The notes below the pieces were generated by a model. The model did not search any database. It was given only the letters and a program-made list of their open reading frames with translations, and was not told where the DNA came from. Below, piece by piece: positions 10,741 to 24,327 of a DNA stretch of 64,000 nucleotides (positions are counted from its first letter, which is position 1; every line of letters starts with the position of its first letter). Source of the DNA: Aporrectodea caliginosa (lineage: Eukaryota > Annelida > Clitellata > Crassiclitellata > Lumbricidae); NCBI GenBank assembly GCA_020284085.1, contig JACEVL010001191.1, positions 166,001 through 230,000 of the forward strand. Reading direction: 5' to 3'. A program made the translations under genes and the position numbers.

Positions 10741-12560
10741 GTCTTCTTCTTCTTCTTCTTCTTCTTCTTCTTCTTCTTCTTCTTCTTCTTCTTCTTCTTC
10801 TTCTTCTTCTTCTTCTTCTTCTTCTTCTTCTTCTTCTTCTTCTTCTTCTTCTTCTTCTTCTTCTTCGCATTCTTCTTCTTCTTCTTCTTCTTCGCATTCT
10901 TCGCATTCTTCGCATTCTTCGCATTCTTCTTCTTCTTCTTCTTCTTCTTCTTCTTCTTCTTCTTCATTCTTCGCATTCTTCGCATTCTTCGCATTCTTCG
11001 CATTCTTCGCATTCTTCGCATTCTTCGCATTCTTCGCATTCTTCTTCTTCGCATTCTTCTTCTTCTTCTTCTTCTTCGCATTCTTCTTCTTCGCATTCTT
11101 CTTCTTCGCATTCTTCGCATTCTTCGCATTCTTCTTCTTCTTCGCATTCTTCTTCGCATTCTTCTTCGCATTCTTCTTCGCATTCTTCTTCTTCTTCGCA
11201 TTCTTCTTCTTCTTCGCATTCTTCGCATTCTTCTTCTTCTTCTTCTTCTTCTTCTTCTTCTTCTTCGCATTCTTCGCATTCTTCGCATTCTTCGCATTCT
11301 TCGCATTCTTCTTCTTCGCATTCTTCTTCTTCTTCTTCTTCGCATTCTTCTTCTTCGCATTCTTCTTCTTCGCATTCTTCGCATTCTTCGCATTCTTCTT
11401 CTTCTTCGCATTCTTCTTCGCATTCTTCTTCGCATTCTTCTTCGCATTCTTCTTCGCATTCTTCTTCGCATTCTTCTTCGCATTCTTCTTCGCATTCTTC
11501 TTCGCATTCTTCTTCGCATTCTTCGCATTCTTCTTCTTCTTCGCATTCTTCTTCTCATTCTTCTTCTTCTTCGCATTCTTCTTCTTCTTCGCATTCTTCT
11601 TCGCATTCTTCTTCACATTCTTCTTCTTCTTCTTCTTCTTCTTCTTCTTCTTCTTCTTCTTCTTCTTCTTCTTCTTCTTCTTCTTCTTCTTCTTCTTCTT
11701 CTTCTTCTTCTTCTTCTTCTTCTTCATTCTTCGCATTCTTCTTCTTCTTCTTCTTCTTCTTCTTCTTCTTCTTCTTCTTCTTCTTCTTCTTCTTTCTTCT
11801 TCTTCTTCTTCTTCTTCTTCTTCTTCTTCTTCTTCTTCTTCTTCTTCTTCTTCTTCTTCTTCTTCTTCTTCTTCTTCTTCTTCTTCTTCTTCTTCTTCTT
11901 CTTCTTCTTCTTCTTCTTCTTCTTCTTCTTCTTCTTCTTCTTCTTCTTCTTCTTCTTCTTCTTCTTCTTCTTCTTCTTCTTCTTCTTCTTCTTCTTCTTC
12001 TTCTTCTTCTTCTTCTTCTTCTTCTTCTTCTTCTTCTTCTTCTTCTTCTTCTTCTTCTTCTTCTTCTTCTTCTTCTTCTTCTTCTTCTTCTTCTTCTTCT
12101 TCTTCTTCTTCTTCTTCTTCTTCTTCTTCTTCTTCTTCTTCTTCTTCTTCTTCTTCTTCTTCTTCTTCTTCTTCTTCTTCTTCTTCTTCTTCTTCTTCTT
12201 CTTCTTCGCATTCTTCTTCTTCGCATTCTTCTTCTTCTTCTTCTTCTTCGCATTCTTCTTCTTCGCATTCTTCTTCTTCGCATTCTTCTTCGCATTCTTC
12301 TTCGCATTCTTCTTCTTCTTCTTCGCATTCTTCTTCGCATTCTTCTTCGCATTCTTCTTCTTCTTCGCATTCTTCTTCTTCTTCGCATTCTTCTTCTTCT
12401 TCGCATTCTTCGCATTCTTCGCATTCTTCGCATTCTTCGCATTCTTCGCATACTTCTTCTTTTTCGCATTCTTCTTCTTCGCATTCTACTTCTTCGCATT
12501 CTTCTTCTTCGCATTCTTCTTCTTCTTCGCATTCTTTTTCTTCTTCGCATTCTTCTTCTT
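10741..12560. repeat. 1.8-kb TTC / GCATTC array
   Basis: A nearly uninterrupted trinucleotide array. Pure TTC blocks (for example 11780-12205) alternate with blocks where GCATTC recurs every 6, 9, 12 or 15 bases. One strand is almost all pyrimidine in the pure blocks. The 300-640 residue poly-Phe, poly-Leu, poly-Arg or poly-Lys ORFs are artefacts. It starts at the 3' end of the preceding retroposon. Confidence 0.95.
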
Positions 12561-12569
12561 AAAAGCAAC

Positions 12570-13310
12570 CTATTGAAACACAAGGACCGTGCTAGCCCGA
12601 GATTTAAATCTCTGAAAATAAGCCAGCATCGGGAAGCGAACCGCTGGTGGCATAACTATTTCAACACCTCTCTCAATTTTAGCAGACACCGCATCTGAAC
12701 TTCTGAAACCTGTGTATAGGTGCACAAGCTGCTCAGTGTTATCATTGTCTCCATCTGCGTCAGACTCTATAATGGTGAAAGCCTCAGACAAGGAGACCTT
12801 TCTTTACACCTGAAAAAGGCATTTTATAAAGTGTGATTGCTAAACTAAAAATTCTAATTTATCTAATATTCATTTATAAATTTGGACAATAGTAATGCAC
12901 TCGATGCGGGAAGAAGCTCAGTTGAAGCGTGGTAGTTCATGTTTAGCTGTTGTGCGAATAAGAGGGTTCGACGCTGAGCTCTGCGGTTTTACGGTTTTAT
13001 TTTTAGTTTACACGTTCTCGACGGACTGAGATTTACAAACGTGTGTACTGTAGACTTATATTGAAAATAGTGAACTGCATTAGAGTTGCGGTGATGCACA
13101 TAATCGAACGTTGCTTTGTTATAATAAAACTCGAAAAATCTTCACAACATGTAGCAACTGGAATATGCTTAAACGAGCTAGTTTTTCTGCAGACAAACAA
13201 CGACAGTCACTTGCAACTTGACAGCTAAGACAATTACGAGATTTGTGACCGTTAGCTCCTTTAGGCCGTTACGATTCCCAGGACAGTTTACTCTGATGTG
13301 GCTGCTGATT
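12570..13310. other. No gene seen; SINE-like fragment at the left
   Basis: 12580-12650 (GGACCGTGCTAGCCCGAG...) recurs at 47190-47250, so it is a dispersed repeat fragment. The rest shows no recognised feature. Confidence 0.4.
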
Positions 13311-13316
13311 GCCTCT

Positions 13317-13710
13317 TCTGCCCATCACCATCGCCTATCCAATGTTGCAAATAATTATGAAGAAATACAATTTGGTATCACGATTTTCGAATGTTTGCAT
13401 TGCTCTGGGTATATATCTTACACTTCCTGTGTCTAACTGCAGCGGTGAAATAGCACTTACATGTAGTCACCTAAGCTTCTTCCGCCCATCACAATCGCCT
13501 CTCCAAATGTTGCAAATAATTACGAAGGAATACAATTTGGTATCAGAATTTCCGAATGTTTGCATTGCTCTGAGTATATATCTTACACTTCCTGTGTATA
13601 TATGTCTCCAATATACATATACACTTCCTGAGTATATATCTTACACTTCCTGTGTCTAATTAAGTAAGTAAGTAATTGCAGCTGTGAAAGATCACTTAGT
13701 CACCTAAGAC
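13317..13710. repeat. Tandem duplication, period about 170 bp
   Basis: 13317-13480 and 13486-13640 are diverged copies of a unit with GCCCATCAC, CAAATAATTA, CCGAATGTTTGCATTGCTCTG and TATATATCTTACACTTCCTG. A third partial copy follows at about 13630-13710. Confidence 0.7.
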
Positions 13711-14067
13711 AAGGGACAATATAGACTGACAAATTTAAGACTTGTGAACAATTAGCGTGAAATTGTACAAAGGCTATATACTCGTAGATTGTTGACAGTT
13801 TTTCTATTATGAAAGCAGGTCGTGAACAGTTTTAAATTCACAAATAGCTAGGCCTATCTGTTGTCTAATAATTTCGTCAACACTTTTTGGTTAAACATAT
13901 ATTTGGGGCTTACTATAGGGCCTACACTTTTGGAACCAGGCCTACAAAATGTTAATCCGGTCCTGCAGCTAAGATTGAACCATATGAACTAGGCTAACTG
14001 CCGTCCAGCTACATTTTCTTTTTCATTTGCACGGATCCTTTATCTGGTCCTGCAATAAATTCATATC

Positions 14068-14232
<165 letters not shown>

Positions 14233-14372
14233 TAGCACTCATGTATAACCTACCACCGACGTAACCTAGCACTCATGTATAACCACCGACGTAACCTAGC
14301 ACTCATGTGTACCCACATGAAATAGTGTGCCACTTACCATGAGAAACAGAACATTTAACGCCCACTTGACTT

Positions 14373-14431
14373 AGATGCAATTTCTGACGAATGTCAAAAA
14401 TGTCAGCAATCGTCACTGTCGCCTATTTAAG
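14373..14431 (+). promoter_or_regulatory. Core promoter of copy 3
   Basis: The layout is as in copy 2: TGACGAATGTCA (left half-site kept, right half-site decayed), then CCTATTTAAGG with TATTTAAG at 14424-14431, about 80 bp before the ATG. Confidence 0.55.
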
Positions 14432-14510
14432 GAGCGTCATTTGCATGGCTTCGCAAGTGAAGAGAAATTCTAGAGGTGAACTTAGACAGAGCTTCTAGAA
14501 ACGTTTCAGA

Positions 14511-14583
14511 ATGATGCTGCATCAGCTTCACTTGTGTTTTCTTCTGGCGATTCTGCTGTTGTTCTGTCCAAAAGTTGTCAAAG
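14511..14583 (+). CDS. Signal-peptide exon of copy 3
   Basis: A 24-codon hydrophobic leader that begins with ATG-ATG and is nearly identical to the leader at 6905. It ends in one base of a split codon before the donor G|GTATGC. The matching acceptor is at 18138, giving a 3.6-kb intron. Confidence 0.8.
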
Positions 14584-14659
14584 GTATGCTGCGTAGTAAT
14601 TTACATAGGCCTACATAAAACTTAGCTCTTTTTAATCGTACAATAATGCTATATACATA

Positions 14660-14787
<128 letters not shown>

Positions 14788-14789
14788 AC

Positions 14790-15603
14790 CCGAGGTATAT
14801 AAAGTAAAGGTAGGAGGAAGACTTATAAAAGCCTTAAGATTTACTGATGATCAAGCAATGTTGGCGACGACACAGGCAGGTCTACAGAAGATGATGGACA
14901 AATTAAATCTGACCTCAAAGACATACAACATGAAAATAAACATTGGAAAGACAAAGAGTTTGAGGATAAGCCGAGAGGAGGGGGAGGTAACAGAGAAAAT
15001 AAAAATCAACGGTGAGGATGTGGAACAGGTCAAGAGTTTTTGTTACTTGGGAAGCGTGATAACAGCAGATGCAAGGTGCCAAAGCGACGTGAAACGAAGA
15101 ATCGCACTGGGAAAAGATGCTTTCATGAAAAGAGGAGAATTGTTGAGAGGAAGGCTAAATAAAAGACTAAAGAAAAGACTTGTCAAAACACTGGTATGGA
15201 GTGTGACATTATATGGGTCAGAGACCTGGACCATGAGGAAAGAAGAGATTAAGAAATTAGAAGCTTTTGAGATGTGGATCTGGAGAAGGATGGAGAAGGT
15301 GAGCTGGACTAAGCATATAACAAATGACGAGGTACTACAAATGGTTGATGAAGAACGATCGCTAATAACAACAATAAGAGAAAGACAGAAGAACTGGGTG
15401 GGGCACGTATTAAGAGGAGACTCCCTCCTGAAGGAAATCATAGAAGGGAGAATGGTAGGGAAAAGGGGAGGGAAAGACCGAGGCAGATGATGTTGGGATG
15501 GATGGCCGACGGATACAGCGAATTAAAGGAAAAAGCACAGCACAGAGAAGAGTGGCGTCATTGGAAGTTGGAACCTGCCGAAGGGCAGAGAACTTAAAGA
15601 AGA
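14790..15603 (+). mobile_element. RTE-like LINE, 3' part of the reverse transcriptase ORF
   Basis: One open frame covers the end of the RT domain (LRFTDDQAM, where the catalytic box reads F-T-D-D) and the YLGSVITADARC and LYGSETWTMRKEE blocks. It closes with the WVGHVLRGD motif common at the C-terminus of RTE-clade proteins. The coding part continues past 15490 to about 15595. The 5' part, including the endonuclease, is absent, so this is a truncated insertion in intron 1 of copy 3. Confidence 0.75.
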
Positions 15604-15804
15604 AGAGGTATATATATGATCCCTCAGGTTCTTATAAACTAACTGGAGAGTAAAACCATTCTGGAACAAGCCTCATTCCCACTGAAGTCCAAAAACGTGC
15701 CCTTAAAAGCCACGGCATTATATCGTTGATTGCAGACGGAAATGCGCTGGAAAAGGTGGGTTGTCTCAAGCGTCTCGCTGGAAATTGCAGATATATTGCA
15801 GGGG

Positions 15805-15982
15805 GGCCCGTGGCGCATTGGATAACATCTTGCACACAGACCGAGAGGTACCGAGTTCGAGCCCCCGTTGGGCGGATATGTTTGTAGGCTGCTATTAGCG
15901 CCGTTGTATTGCAAGCTGTCTGTTCTGTTAGTAGTTAAGATTTAAATTGCATAACATGTAAATGTACAGCGCAGAGCGTTTG

Positions 15983-16010
<28 letters not shown>
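15805..16010 (+). repeat. tRNA-derived SINE, family B
   Basis: It has an A-box-like TGGCGCATTGGATAAC and a B-box GAGTTCGAGCCCC. It ends in GGCGCTTATTAAAGAAAAGATATTATTATT. The same element lies inverted at 44152-44342. Confidence 0.75.
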
Positions 16011-17377
<1,367 letters not shown>

Positions 17378-18138
17378 GCAATTTTATATAGAGCCCCTTC
17401 AAGGTTGCTTACTCAAGAGCGCTGTTAAACATTTATAGCTTTAAGTGTTAGCTTATCTGTGCATTGATAAACCGAACAATAGTTGAGAAAACAATTGGTG
17501 CAGTTTTGCGAATTCTTGCTCAAAATATAAATTATCTAAGAATGATATTTTGTAGTCAAAATTTGTTGCGATTCCTTCGGTAAGAGAGAAAATTTCCCGA
17601 CATAAAAACCTTTAGAATGAAGAAAATGTTTAACGCAAACTGTGTACAGTATACCCGGTATATTGCGCTTTCACATTTTAATTTCAGTTTCTATTTCGTG
17701 TCCGTTTTGCAAATAATTTGCGTTTTGGTTTCAGTTTGAGTTAAACGGAAATTCATAATTTTATTTTGAGTTTTTATTTCAGTTATAACGGCCAGAGACA
17801 AAAATCTATGCATAACTTTGGTGGGACAGATTCTACGAGGGCCGGTTTTTTTTAGGGGGACAGCATGGCTAAAGTCAAAACTTTTTTGGGGGGACAGTCC
17901 CCCTCTGTCCCCCCATGATTTACGCCACTGATAACGGCTATATACTCTATTTCGACTAAAGTGTGCGTGTAACTATAGGTCGATCACATGTTTGTACTTC
18001 ATTTGTCACTGCATAAGACGTCTGCATAATTTTGTATAGCATAACTATGCTAATCTGTGGATGCTAAACTTCGTGTCCAGTGGCATTATCTGAGAGGTGC
18101 ATGACCATGAATGTGAACCAGAACTCTTGCGTTTTCAG
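17378..18138 (+). other. End of intron 1, copy 3
   Basis: Shared intron sequence (for example GAGAGAAAATTTCCCGACA at 17585) also occurs in the introns of copies 2 and 4. 17820-17935 is a G/C-rich repeat fragment with CCCCCTCTGTCCCCCC. The acceptor is GCGTTTTCAG at 18138. Confidence 0.55.
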
Positions 18139-19052
18139 GAACTGCATACGAAGAGAAAGAGATCTATGTGTCAGCTATGTGGCAGCCAGAAATATACAGG
18201 AACGACAACACAGAGAAAGTTATACGAGAGATCACTCATACGACAGGTATGACAACGCGCAGAAGCGACACTAGGATGATCGAGGCTACACATACTGCAG
18301 GTGTTATTGCAAAAGGAACATTTTTCCAGATATTAAGCTTAGAATTTTCTTACAGTTTTGCTCATAAAAGCGCCAGTGCTACTATGCTTGAAAATGAAAT
18401 TTATGAGTCACGGTCAATCAGAACGACAGTGACGATTCCACCCAGGTCGACACTCACAAGATGGGAACTGGTTGCAGACGTTGCAGGGGCGAAGGTTGGT
18501 TACCGTCATTACATTGATGTACTGAATAACGCTCAGAGTCCTACGCAAATTCCCACCAGTCGCGCTAAAGTTCTAATGCACCGACGTATAAATTACGGGC
18601 ACACGAGAATTCGAATAAAGCACTTAGATAGGAATGAGTATATAACAGTCACTAAGAGAAAGAACTGGCCAGCAGCAACTCTCGGACACAGTTTTCGTTA
18701 CCCATTTATACTATGTGAAGACAGCCGCGGACTTCGAATCAAAACACTGAACACCACGCATCCTGGCTTTGTTTGGGCCTACTCATCTAAATATGGAGGG
18801 GTATATTTTGATGATAATCGCCCAATAGGGTATTCACGTGACATAAATGTAGAAAAACAGCATTGGACAATCAGTAAGGACGAGCCTCTTCATGGTGGTG
18901 ATGTCGTTACGTTTAAGAATAAGTTCTACCCTAACAGCGCAATGTGTTACCATAACGGTCCCGACACAAATGTCTACTGTCTCACAGGACGCGAAGACAA
19001 GTGGGTTCTAGAAATTGCTGATGCAAGAGATTCTCCGAGCAACGACTGCTAG
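18139..19052 (+). CDS. Aerolysin-like pore-forming protein with trefoil-like C-terminus, copy 3 (large exon)
   Basis: Spliced to 14511-14583 it gives 328 residues, the same length as copy 2 and its closest relative. The pore module contains YSFAHKSASATMLENEIYES and IPPRSTLTRWELVADVAG. The trefoil-like part keeps all three repeat endings (YPFIL, HWTIS, KWVLEI). The substitutions against copy 2 are spread evenly and no stop or frameshift is present, so both copies look maintained. Secreted; target and toxicity are unknown. Confidence 0.7.
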
Positions 19053-19683
19053 CAGCTAGTCAGCTAGTTTTGACATGAGTGGTCGGTTACCACCACTGTT
19101 CATTTCATATTCGGCTTCGTTGTATCCTTCAGTTTTTACGTATTGCGGACTTGTGACTTTAAGCACACGTCAACTATCATCCTTGGATGGGAATTCGTTG
19201 TTCGAGAATTCGGTCCATGGGCTACGTGTCTGCGCGAGAATGCAATGGAAACTTATTCCATGGCAGCTGCAAGAGCATCACTCGTATAAAGATGAAAACT
19301 CTACCATTATTCAGCATTATATGCATGCATGCTTAATTACACATATATACCGATTATATTATTCTCGAAACTGAATACGAGCAATGAATTCCAAATCCTT
19401 TAATTTATGTATCGACATGGACAAAGTTGCAGTTAGTTGTAAGCTTTATTACTTAAGTTTTGATTTTTCGTATAGTAGGCCTAAGTAGTAAAATGACATA
19501 TTTTCGTTTTCGTTAGGATCCTAGTTAAGATATATGGAAGATTCATTGAATTTCTTCGTCTCTATCTGTAGCCTACTGCTTGTTAATTAGGGCAAAATGA
19601 TCCCTTCTGGGTCTGCCATTATTTTGTATCCAAATTTGTTTAGTCTATGTTAAACTTATTATGACATTGGTTGAATCAATAAA
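19053..19683 (+). other. 3' UTR of copy 3 with AATAAA at 19678
   Basis: It aligns along its length with the 3' UTRs of copies 2 and 4 and ends in the shared ATCAATAAACGACTGAAGATG. Confidence 0.75.
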
Positions 19684-19701
19684 CGACTGAAGATGAAAAC
19701 A

Positions 19702-20100
19702 TGCATATATATATCGATAGTGTGGTGGTTAGCATGCTGGATTGTCAATCGAGAGTTTGGGTTCAAATTCCCCCTGGGGCACAAACTCTGTTGAGATTTC
19801 TGCTCACGTGCACCCCAGGCAGCTCAGCTTTAATGAGTGCAATGACATCGGTGGAAAGATGAGACGGCGAAGCAGATGACGTAAGGCTGCAACCACGCTA
19901 ATGCGGATGTTATACGCTGCTCCCGTCTGGTGGAGCTTCGTCGGACAAGAGGGACGCAATAGATTACAGGCCAAACTGAGACGGCTGATGAGAGCGAGAT
20001 AATCATCCCGAAAACTACCAAATTGTCGGTGGGAAGAAGAAGAGACAGCGAAGGAGATGACTGGTCACCCGCCCTCATACGCCGAGGCTAAGAAAATAAA
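19702..20100 (+). repeat. Chimeric SINE, second copy
   Basis: The same tRNA-like head (GTGTGGTGGTTAGCATGC; GGGTTCAAATTCCCC) and LINE-like tail as at 10336-10740. It sits at the same place just after the poly(A) site, so it was present before copies 2 and 3 were duplicated. It also runs into a pyrimidine array. Confidence 0.7.
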
Positions 20101-20645
20101 GTCTTCTTCTTCTTCTACTTCTTCTTCTCCTTCTTCTTCTCCTTTTCCTCTTCCTCCTCCTCCTCCAGTCCCCCCCTCCCCCTCCCCTCCCTCCCCTCCT
20201 CCCCTCCTCCTTCTCCTCGTCCTCCTTCTCCTTCTCCTTCTCCTTCTCCTTCTCCTTCTCCTTCTCCTTCTCCTTCTCCTTCTCCTTCTCCTTCTCCTTC
20301 TCCTTTTCCTTCTCCTTCTCCTTCTTCTCCTTCTCCATCTCCTCCTCCTCGTCCTTCTCCTTCTTCTTCTCCCTCTTATTCTCCTTCTCCTTCTCCTTCT
20401 CCTTCTCCTTCTTCTTCTTCCTCCTCCTCCTCCCGTCCCCCTCCCGTCCCCTCCTCCTCTCCCTCCCCTCTTCCTTCTCCTCCTTCTCCTCCTCTCTCCT
20501 CCTCCTCCTCCTCCTCCTCCTCCATCTCCTCCTTCTCCTCCTTCTTCTCCTTCTTCTCCTTCTTCTTCTTCTCCTTCTCCTTCTTGTTCCCCTTCCCCTT
20601 CCCCTCTTCTTCTTCTCCTTCTTCTTCTTCGCCCTCTTCATCGTT
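20101..20645. repeat. C/T-rich compound array
   Basis: TTC, CTC and TCCTTC units, almost pure pyrimidine on the + strand. All ORFs here are artefacts. Confidence 0.95.
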
Positions 20646-20729
20646 TTCTACAGTTGAACTGTGAACTGACAGACGAGATAAAACACGTGTCGACATATGA
20701 TAATATAATTTATGTATTATCAAATTAAA

Positions 20730-21200
20730 CCATGATAAGATACAGGAAATGGTAGTCTGCCTACCAAGAAAAAACTAGGAGATGCCCTACCCATTGAAAT
20801 ACTAGGACTCCCTAAGATAGGCACAACGGAAATCACAGGAGTAACGCAATCGGAAGATCTTGGTTTTGACACACATGTAAGCAACCTGTCCAGACAATCA
20901 ATGTTTGCAAAACTTTTCCTGGTAGCTCGTGGGTTGACTGATCCCTCGTTGAGCGAAGCGGTAGCTGCAACCACGTTGGCGCGGATGTTATGCGCTGCTC
21001 CTGTCTGGAGGGTGTATCTTCGTCGGACAAGAGGGACGCAATAGACAGCTACCAAAGTTTCGAGCAACTAATCCAACTTGCTCACAACACAGCTATCCCT
21101 AGTGCCGACAGCTTGGTCCGCAAATCTGTTGTAATTAGGTTGGAAAGTGTCCTCTCCACAATTAGGCAAGTATTAAAACTCAATTGCATGTTAGAATCAA
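20730..21200 (+). pseudogene. Short LINE RT C-terminal remnant
   Basis: The + strand reads GVTQSEDLGFDTHVSNLSRQ and LSEAVAATTLARMLCAAP, in the style of the post-RT region of CR1/L2-type LINEs, then stops. The tail of the chimeric SINEs (10505-10600, 19890-19990) is related, which suggests that this LINE family supplied the SINE tail. Confidence 0.4.
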
Positions 21201-21285
21201 TACTTCATTTCTAATTGCAGCATAATTATGAGCTAAAAGCTTCTATATATACATCTTCATTATGAACGAAAAAGTAGTGACGTCG

Positions 21286-21501
21286 AGGCCGAAGTGGGGT
21301 AGATTTCTACCCCATGACACTTTGAACTGAAATAACTTTCTCAGACAACATGACAAGATGATGGTTTTGGTGTGAGAATATGTCGGGGGTTTTAACTTGT
21401 AAACATGTGGAACGTCAAGTTATGACTACTTACAGTTACTCCGCAATCAACATCCAAACACCGCTGGGGTAGAACCATAGAAATCTACCCCACTGCGGCC
21501 T
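21286..21501. mobile_element. MITE with nested terminal palindromes
   Basis: The left end reads AGGCCGAAGTGGGGTAGATT. The right end is its inverse, with AATCTACCCCACTGCGGCCT. Each end holds a further GGGGTAG/CTACCCC palindrome. No clear target duplication was identified. Confidence 0.55.
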
Positions 21502-23640
21502 GTGAAGGTTAATCTTTCGATCGATCCGCCTTATTTCTGAGTCTGTTACCGCGATAAATTGCTTGAGAACAGGCCTCACTCCAGAATGGAAGAGGCCTGT
21601 GCTTCTTCTTCCGACTGATATCCCTCCTCTCCGGTTTGGCCGAGGAGGCAGTCTCTCGCAACTCTTCCATGAAATTTTGGAAGGTTGTGTCAAGGTTGTT
21701 ATATCCTCATTTATCTTTAATTTACTATTAGTTTTAAATATTTTCCAATCGGCCTTGCTTAGGCTCCAGCGATGCAGACCAGCAGTGCCTTCGACGTCTG
21801 CCAGTTCGTCGATTTTTGTGATCGTGACCATGTGGTCAGATCCCAGGCTGGTGTTTAGTACAATGTGGCTGCATCGCAGAGCCATGTTTTTAGTTGTTCT
21901 TACAAGTCTATTACAGAGTTATTGTATTTATTTGGCCTGGGGCTTAGAGTTGGTTGTCCAGTATTCAAGACCACAAGGTCTCTTTCCTGGACGACCTACT
22001 CTAGTGCTGCTCCACGGGTGTCTGTTTCTCCATCTAGCCAGCTTTTATTGTGGGCATTGAAGTCGCTCACAACGATGCTTCTGCGATCTGCAAACAGGCA
22101 GTTTAGTTTGTCTTTATTTCCTGAAAATCCAGGCGCTATATAAAAGTTAATTATTGTCAATTTACCGTTTTCCGTACAGATCTCAATGCCTTGCCTTTCT
22201 ATTCCTTCTATTTTATCCAGACACAGTAGTGTGTGATTGATGCCTTCCTTCAACAATATGGCTAGCCGCTAGACCACCTCCCCGTGGTAGGGGGGTGGGT
22301 GGTCCTGCTTGTATATTGAGTAGCCAAGTTTTCCAACGGCGGTGAGAAGGGCAACCATAAACTGCCCCAGACGCCATATAGAAGGTATAGAAAGGGCTTT
22401 CTCGGCCTCCGTCTGTTGCTGCTGCTGCTGCTTGTTGGGGTTTGCCATCGCCCGCCATTTGGTTCCTTCGGTGTTTTTTAGGAACTCTTTGGTGAGGTCC
22501 CCAGTCTCTTCCGCCACCGGAATCGATGGGAGGGCCACTGGGGCCCTCACTTGGGTCTTTGGCGCCGTTGATATCGTTTTTCCCTCCTCGGCCGCATTTA
22601 ACACCTCTATTCCCTTTCGAATTGCTGAGGCATAATTATGAGACGCCTTCCACTGCCCTAATTTGCAGCGCCTTTTTAGTCAGCATGTATTTTGGGCAAC
22701 CTCTGTAGGCGGCACTAGGCTATGTGGCCCAGAGCAGTTGACGCATTTAATTTAGGTTATTTATATTACCGCATTCGTCGAAGCGGTGTGCTTGACCTTG
22801 ACCACAGCGGCAACATTTTAATTTCCTGTCACAGTCTTTCTCTTGGTGCCCAAACGTCCTGACACCTTCCACACCGTATGGGCCACGGGATGAATTTTTC
22901 ATCCTGAACGCCGCCAGCTGATGCATGCATAATCAGGCAGCGTTTGCTCTTTCGGGTAGCCTACAAGCAGGGTGGTGCTTCCAGGCCCACCCATCCTCTT
23001 ACAATATTTTGCGTGTATTTCTAGGGCAATTTCCTTGAGGTTATCGTTTTGTGTTCGGGTTTCGCGGACGAGTGAGATCCCGTGGTTGGCTAACCTCGAC
23101 CCGCATTCCCGCTACGTACTCGATTTTTCTGGCCTGCTGCTCGAGCTCCTCGTTAGCGAGATCAAGCGTAGGCTGTCGCCCGCCATTTGCACGCCTTCCA
23201 CTTCGCATCCGGCGGCTTTGTTTATTTCCTTCTTTCGGCAGATAGGCCTACTTTTGGCTATTTTGAGTAGGGCATCGCCTCCTCCGTTAATATAGAGGTG
23301 CCTACGCATCTGGCCTTCGTTCTCTTTTCTTCGATCCGGTGTTAGTGGATCACGTGGTGCATAAACACTATACCTATTTGAGACATGTGGCTTGGCCAAG
23401 ACCACTGTCCCCGGGTTCAAATTTGTGGACATAGGCCTACTTGTTTTAGGATTGACCGTCGTCCATGGTCCGGTTGTTTCTCCTTCCATTCCTTCTTTTT
23501 GTGTTTCGTCGGCGGAGACGTTGAGTCTCCGTGTTTTCCCATTTTCGTCGTCGTTCTCTAGGTATCGGCGACTGGTGTAGTCCGCCATCTTCACTTTGTT
23601 TACCTCCACCGTAAACACCAGTGCATATTTTAACTGTATA
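21502..23640 (-). pseudogene. I-like/Jockey-like LINE, degenerate
   Basis: Read right to left. 23596-23130 is an ORF1 (gag-like) start beginning MADYTSRRYLEND. 22940-22740 has a Cys/His zinc-knuckle region. 22604-22269 is an ORF1 tail. 22256-21996 is an apurinic-type endonuclease segment (VVSDFNAHNKSWLDGETDTRG, with the SDFNAHN active-site motif). 21885-21510 continues the endonuclease (LGSDHMVTI). The frames are broken several times and the RT is missing, so this is a 3'-truncated dead copy. The hAT element at 23657 abuts its 5' end. Confidence 0.7.
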
Positions 23641-23656
23641 ACTACTGAGACAAATG

Positions 23657-24327
23657 CAGTGGCGTAGCTATCATGTGTGCAGGTTGTGCAAGGCACATGG
23701 GCCCACGACCTCCAGAGGCCCACAGAGATAACTAAATAATCAATCTTCCTAATTCACATTCCGGCTAATTTGGTGACAAATAATCTATCGACTTGGCAAA
23801 ATAACCGTTTAGGATAGGTGTGATGTTTGTCTGTCCATCTGTCATATTCGTGTATTAAACAGTACACAGAAGAAACTTCATACTTGGCACAGGCCAAGGG
23901 CATGCTCAAGCATTATTATTTCCAGTGATAGAGCTAATAAAGTTCACATTCTCAGATAATGATAAAAAATTGTCATTTCACTTGTTCCATGCCAACCTCA
24001 AGGACCATTTCCACGAGAACCCATGCAGCAGGACGCTGTTTCTCGTAATCGTACTGTACCAATAATAAGGTTGCAACTTACAACGTGATAGGCCTACGTG
24101 TTAAATTCGATTGAGAAATAACTGCAATTATAATATTGTAATTTATCTGTCTCATTCTTACAGCACACATGTTAATTCTGTGAGTTGTATTGCGTGTTTA
24201 AATATCAAATGTCATTATTTAGTTATGGTATAAATCTTGATCAGAAGAACGCAAGGCTACAGGGCGAAACAGGGGCCCATGCGGGAACCTCTGCACACGG
24301 GCCCATGAATAGCTAGCTACGCCACTG
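23657..24327. mobile_element. Non-autonomous hAT element
   Basis: The ends are CAGTGGCGTAGCTA and TAGCTACGCCACTG. The exact 8-bp target duplication is GACAAATG at 23649-23656 and 24328-24335. At 671 bp it has no transposase ORF. Confidence 0.88.

Noticed and set aside
10654..12583. Open frames of 300-640 residues (poly-Phe, Leu, Arg, Lys, Glu)
   Set aside because: They are translations of the TTC/GCATTC array and occur in several frames on both strands.
14858..15490. A host gene for the 210-residue ORF
   Set aside because: It carries RT and RTE C-terminal motifs and is a truncated LINE.
23392..23580. Plus-strand ORF opposite the I-like LINE
   Set aside because: It is the antisense shadow of the LINE ORF1.
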